A stretch of DNA of 5,678 nt from Acidobacteriaceae bacterium (GTDB taxonomy: Bacteria > Acidobacteriota > Terriglobia > Terriglobales > Acidobacteriaceae). The position numbers and the translations under genes are program-made. The first letter of the stretch is position 1. Each line of letters starts with the position of its first letter. The stretch covers positions 17,760 through 23,437 of the forward strand of contig PMWR01000332.1 of the NCBI GenBank assembly GCA_003166055.1, given 5' to 3'. Below the pieces are notes generated by a model, which saw only the letters and a list, made by a program, of their open reading frames with translations, did no database searches and was not told the origin of the DNA. Positions 4,474-5,678 of this stretch are shown piece by piece.

Positions 4474-5678
4474 GATGCATTGCTCCTTGAATCGTGCTGG
4501 GAGGGCCCTGGCTGGAAAGACCCGGGCTGGGAGTCGGGCTGCTTGGCGAGCAGAAGAGTGCGCGCCTCGCCGACCAGGTACACCGATCCCGAAACGACGA
4601 TCTGGCCAACCGGCGACTGCTGCCTGACATGCCCTTCGGCAAGTTCGATGGCCTGGCTGACGGATTCGGCCTTCACCGCGAGAGTTCCGGTAATGCCGGC
4701 CGCGGCCAGCAGATCGTCGAGGGCAGCGGCGCGGGCGGCATGGATTGGCGCGAGGATGACCTGGTCAAAAATCGGAAAGAGGATCTGTGCCATCTCCGCG
4801 ACAGGTTTATCGCGCAGGCAACTGAAGATGAGGGTGCGCGGGCGCTGATTGGGCAGGGCATTGAGCCCGGCGCGCAGGGCCCATGCCCCCGCAGGATTGT
4901 GCGCCACATCCAGAATCCATTCGATGCCATCCCTCTCGATGTGCTCCAGGCGCGCCGGCCAACTCGTTTGGTGGATCCCATCGGCAATCGCGCCCGCAGT
5001 AACTGAAAAGCGGTGATTCGTAGCCAGCTCGACGGCCGCGGCGATGGCCAGCGCCAGGTTACGATGCTGATGAGCTCCGGTCAACGGAGAATCGACCTCG
5101 ATCTCCGTGCCGAGAGCTTCGATGCGATAGGAACCGCCCGAACCGGCGTCGATCGGTGGCATATAGGGCACTGCGCTCACTCCGCGCACGTTCAATTCGG
5201 CCGCCACTTCGCCCAGAACCTGGTTAGCCTCGGGATGTTGCGGCAACGTGATCAGCGTCCCGCCACGGCGCAGAATGCCTGCCTTTTCGCGGGTAATAGC
5301 GCCGATGGTCGAGCCAAGCCACTCCGTGTGATCGAGAGAAATATCTGTGATCACCGAGAGCAGCGGATCGACAATGTTGGTTGCGTCCAAACGCCCGCCC
5401 ATCCCCACCTCGAGCACGGCAATGTCCACCTCGGCATCGGCAAAAAACTTGAGCGCCTGTGCGGTAAGTATCTCAAAGAAGCTGGGAAGCTGCGGCAGGC
5501 TCCCTTCGAGAACCAACTGTTGCGCCGCATCGTGCACGCGGAAGTAGAGGCCGGCAAAGTCGTCGTTGGTGATTTCAATGCGATCGAGGCGGATGCGCTC
5601 ATTCACCCGCGCCAGATGCGGCGAAGTGTAAAGCCCAGTGCGCAGTCCGGAGGCAGTCAGAATGGAGGCGAGCGTGGC
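4470..5678 (-). CDS. folC: Folylpolyglutamate synthase / dihydrofolate synthase FolC, N-terminus missing (cut by window edge)
   Basis: FolC is a Mur-ligase-type ATP-dependent enzyme that adds glutamate to dihydropteroate and/or to folates in the cytosol. 402 residues are visible. The frame stays open to the window edge, and its first residues, ATLASILTASGLRTGLYTSP, are what normally follows the P-loop GTNGKGS, so the missing part is about 45-55 residues including Walker A. Visible motifs (numbered from the first visible residue) are TSPHL (18-22), NERIR (26-30), EVGMGGRLDATN (90-101), LDHTEWLG (115-122), EKAGI (131-135, the lysine expected to be carbamylated), GAHQHRN (201-207), WPARLE (240-245) and DVAHNP (257-262). 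The C-terminus carries a Ser/Pro/Gln-rich tail. Sequence alone does not say whether it is bifunctional or FPGS only. Its stop overlaps the plsC start by 4 bp. Confidence 0.95.
   Translation of the reverse strand, partial: ATLASILTASGLRTGLYTSPHLARVNERIRLDRIEITNDDFAGLYFRVHDAAQQLVLEGSLPQLPSFFEILTAQALKFFADAEVDIAVLEVGMGGRLDATNIVDPLLSVITDISLDHTEWLGSTIGAITREKAGILRRGGTLITLPQHPEANQVLGEVAAELNVRGVSAVPYMPPIDAGSGGSYRIEALGTEIEVDSPLTGAHQHRNLALAIAAAVELATNHRFSVTAGAIADGIHQTSWPARLEHIERDGIEWILDVAHNPAGAWALRAGLNALPNQRPRTLIFSCLRDKPVAEMAQILFPIFDQVILAPIHAARAAALDDLLAAAGITGTLAVKAESVSQAIELAEGHVRQQSPVGQIVVSGSVYLVGEARTLLLAKQPDSQPGSFQPGPSQHDSRSNAS
4483..4488 (-). promoter_or_regulatory. Shine-Dalgarno of plsC inside the folC 3' end
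   Basis: The minus strand reads AAGGAG, 9 nt before the GTG at 4473 that overlaps the folC stop. It supports this GTG over the internal ATG at 4452 and indicates independent ribosome loading in addition to coupling. Confidence 0.75.

Noticed and set aside
4327..5006. Plus-strand open frames of about 170 codons opposite folC and plsC
   Set aside because: These are shadows of two well-supported minus-strand genes and have no recognisable domain or ribosome site.

Overview
This is a chromosomal window from a moderately GC-rich bacterium. It holds a chromosome-partitioning locus (parA, the start of parB, and two exact palindromic parS sites) plus housekeeping genes: rsmG, a class I glutamine-amidotransferase-like hydrolase, a PlsC-type acyltransferase and folC. 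The order folC > plsC > C26 hydrolase > rsmG > parA > parB and the parS variant TGTTCCACGTGGAACA fit Acidobacteriota (Terriglobia-like). That assignment is inferred from remembered gene order and protein style, not from any database comparison. rsmG-parA-parB with parS is the classic origin-proximal neighbourhood, so the replication origin is probably not far away.

Layout, right to left along the minus strand: a folC lacking its N-terminus (enters at 5678, ends 4470); plsC with a GTG start overlapping the folC stop by 4 bp and a good internal Shine-Dalgarno; a 112-bp gap; a C26-family hydrolase; rsmG overlapping its stop by 4 bp (ATGA); then, after an interruption, parA; a 97-101 bp gap; and parB, cut by the left window edge. 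Six of the seven genes are on the minus strand. The exception is a 140-aa DUF3788-family gene on the plus strand. It sits between rsmG and parA, overlaps the 3' end of rsmG tail-to-tail by 17 bp and is divergent from parA.

The longest gene-free stretch (1305-1760, about 456 bp) lies between the divergent parA and DUF3788 starts. It contains the two parS sites 44 bp apart, with a degenerate parS-like sequence midway. Closer to parA are three same-strand DnaA-box-like sequences, and next to the DUF3788 gene there is a plausible promoter -10 and RBS. It looks like a segregation control region and ParB loading zone.

Functionally, ParA ATPase, ParB CTPase clamp and parS form one system that segregates the replicated origin. 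RsmG methylates 16S rRNA. FolC makes (poly)glutamylated folates, and the PlsC-like enzyme acts in phospholipid synthesis. The substrate of the C26 hydrolase and the role of the DUF3788 protein cannot be read from sequence. I see no IS elements, tRNAs, rRNAs, CRISPR arrays or convincing intrinsic terminators. No clearly undescribed system is apparent; the most unusual item is the DUF3788 gene placed against the parS cluster.
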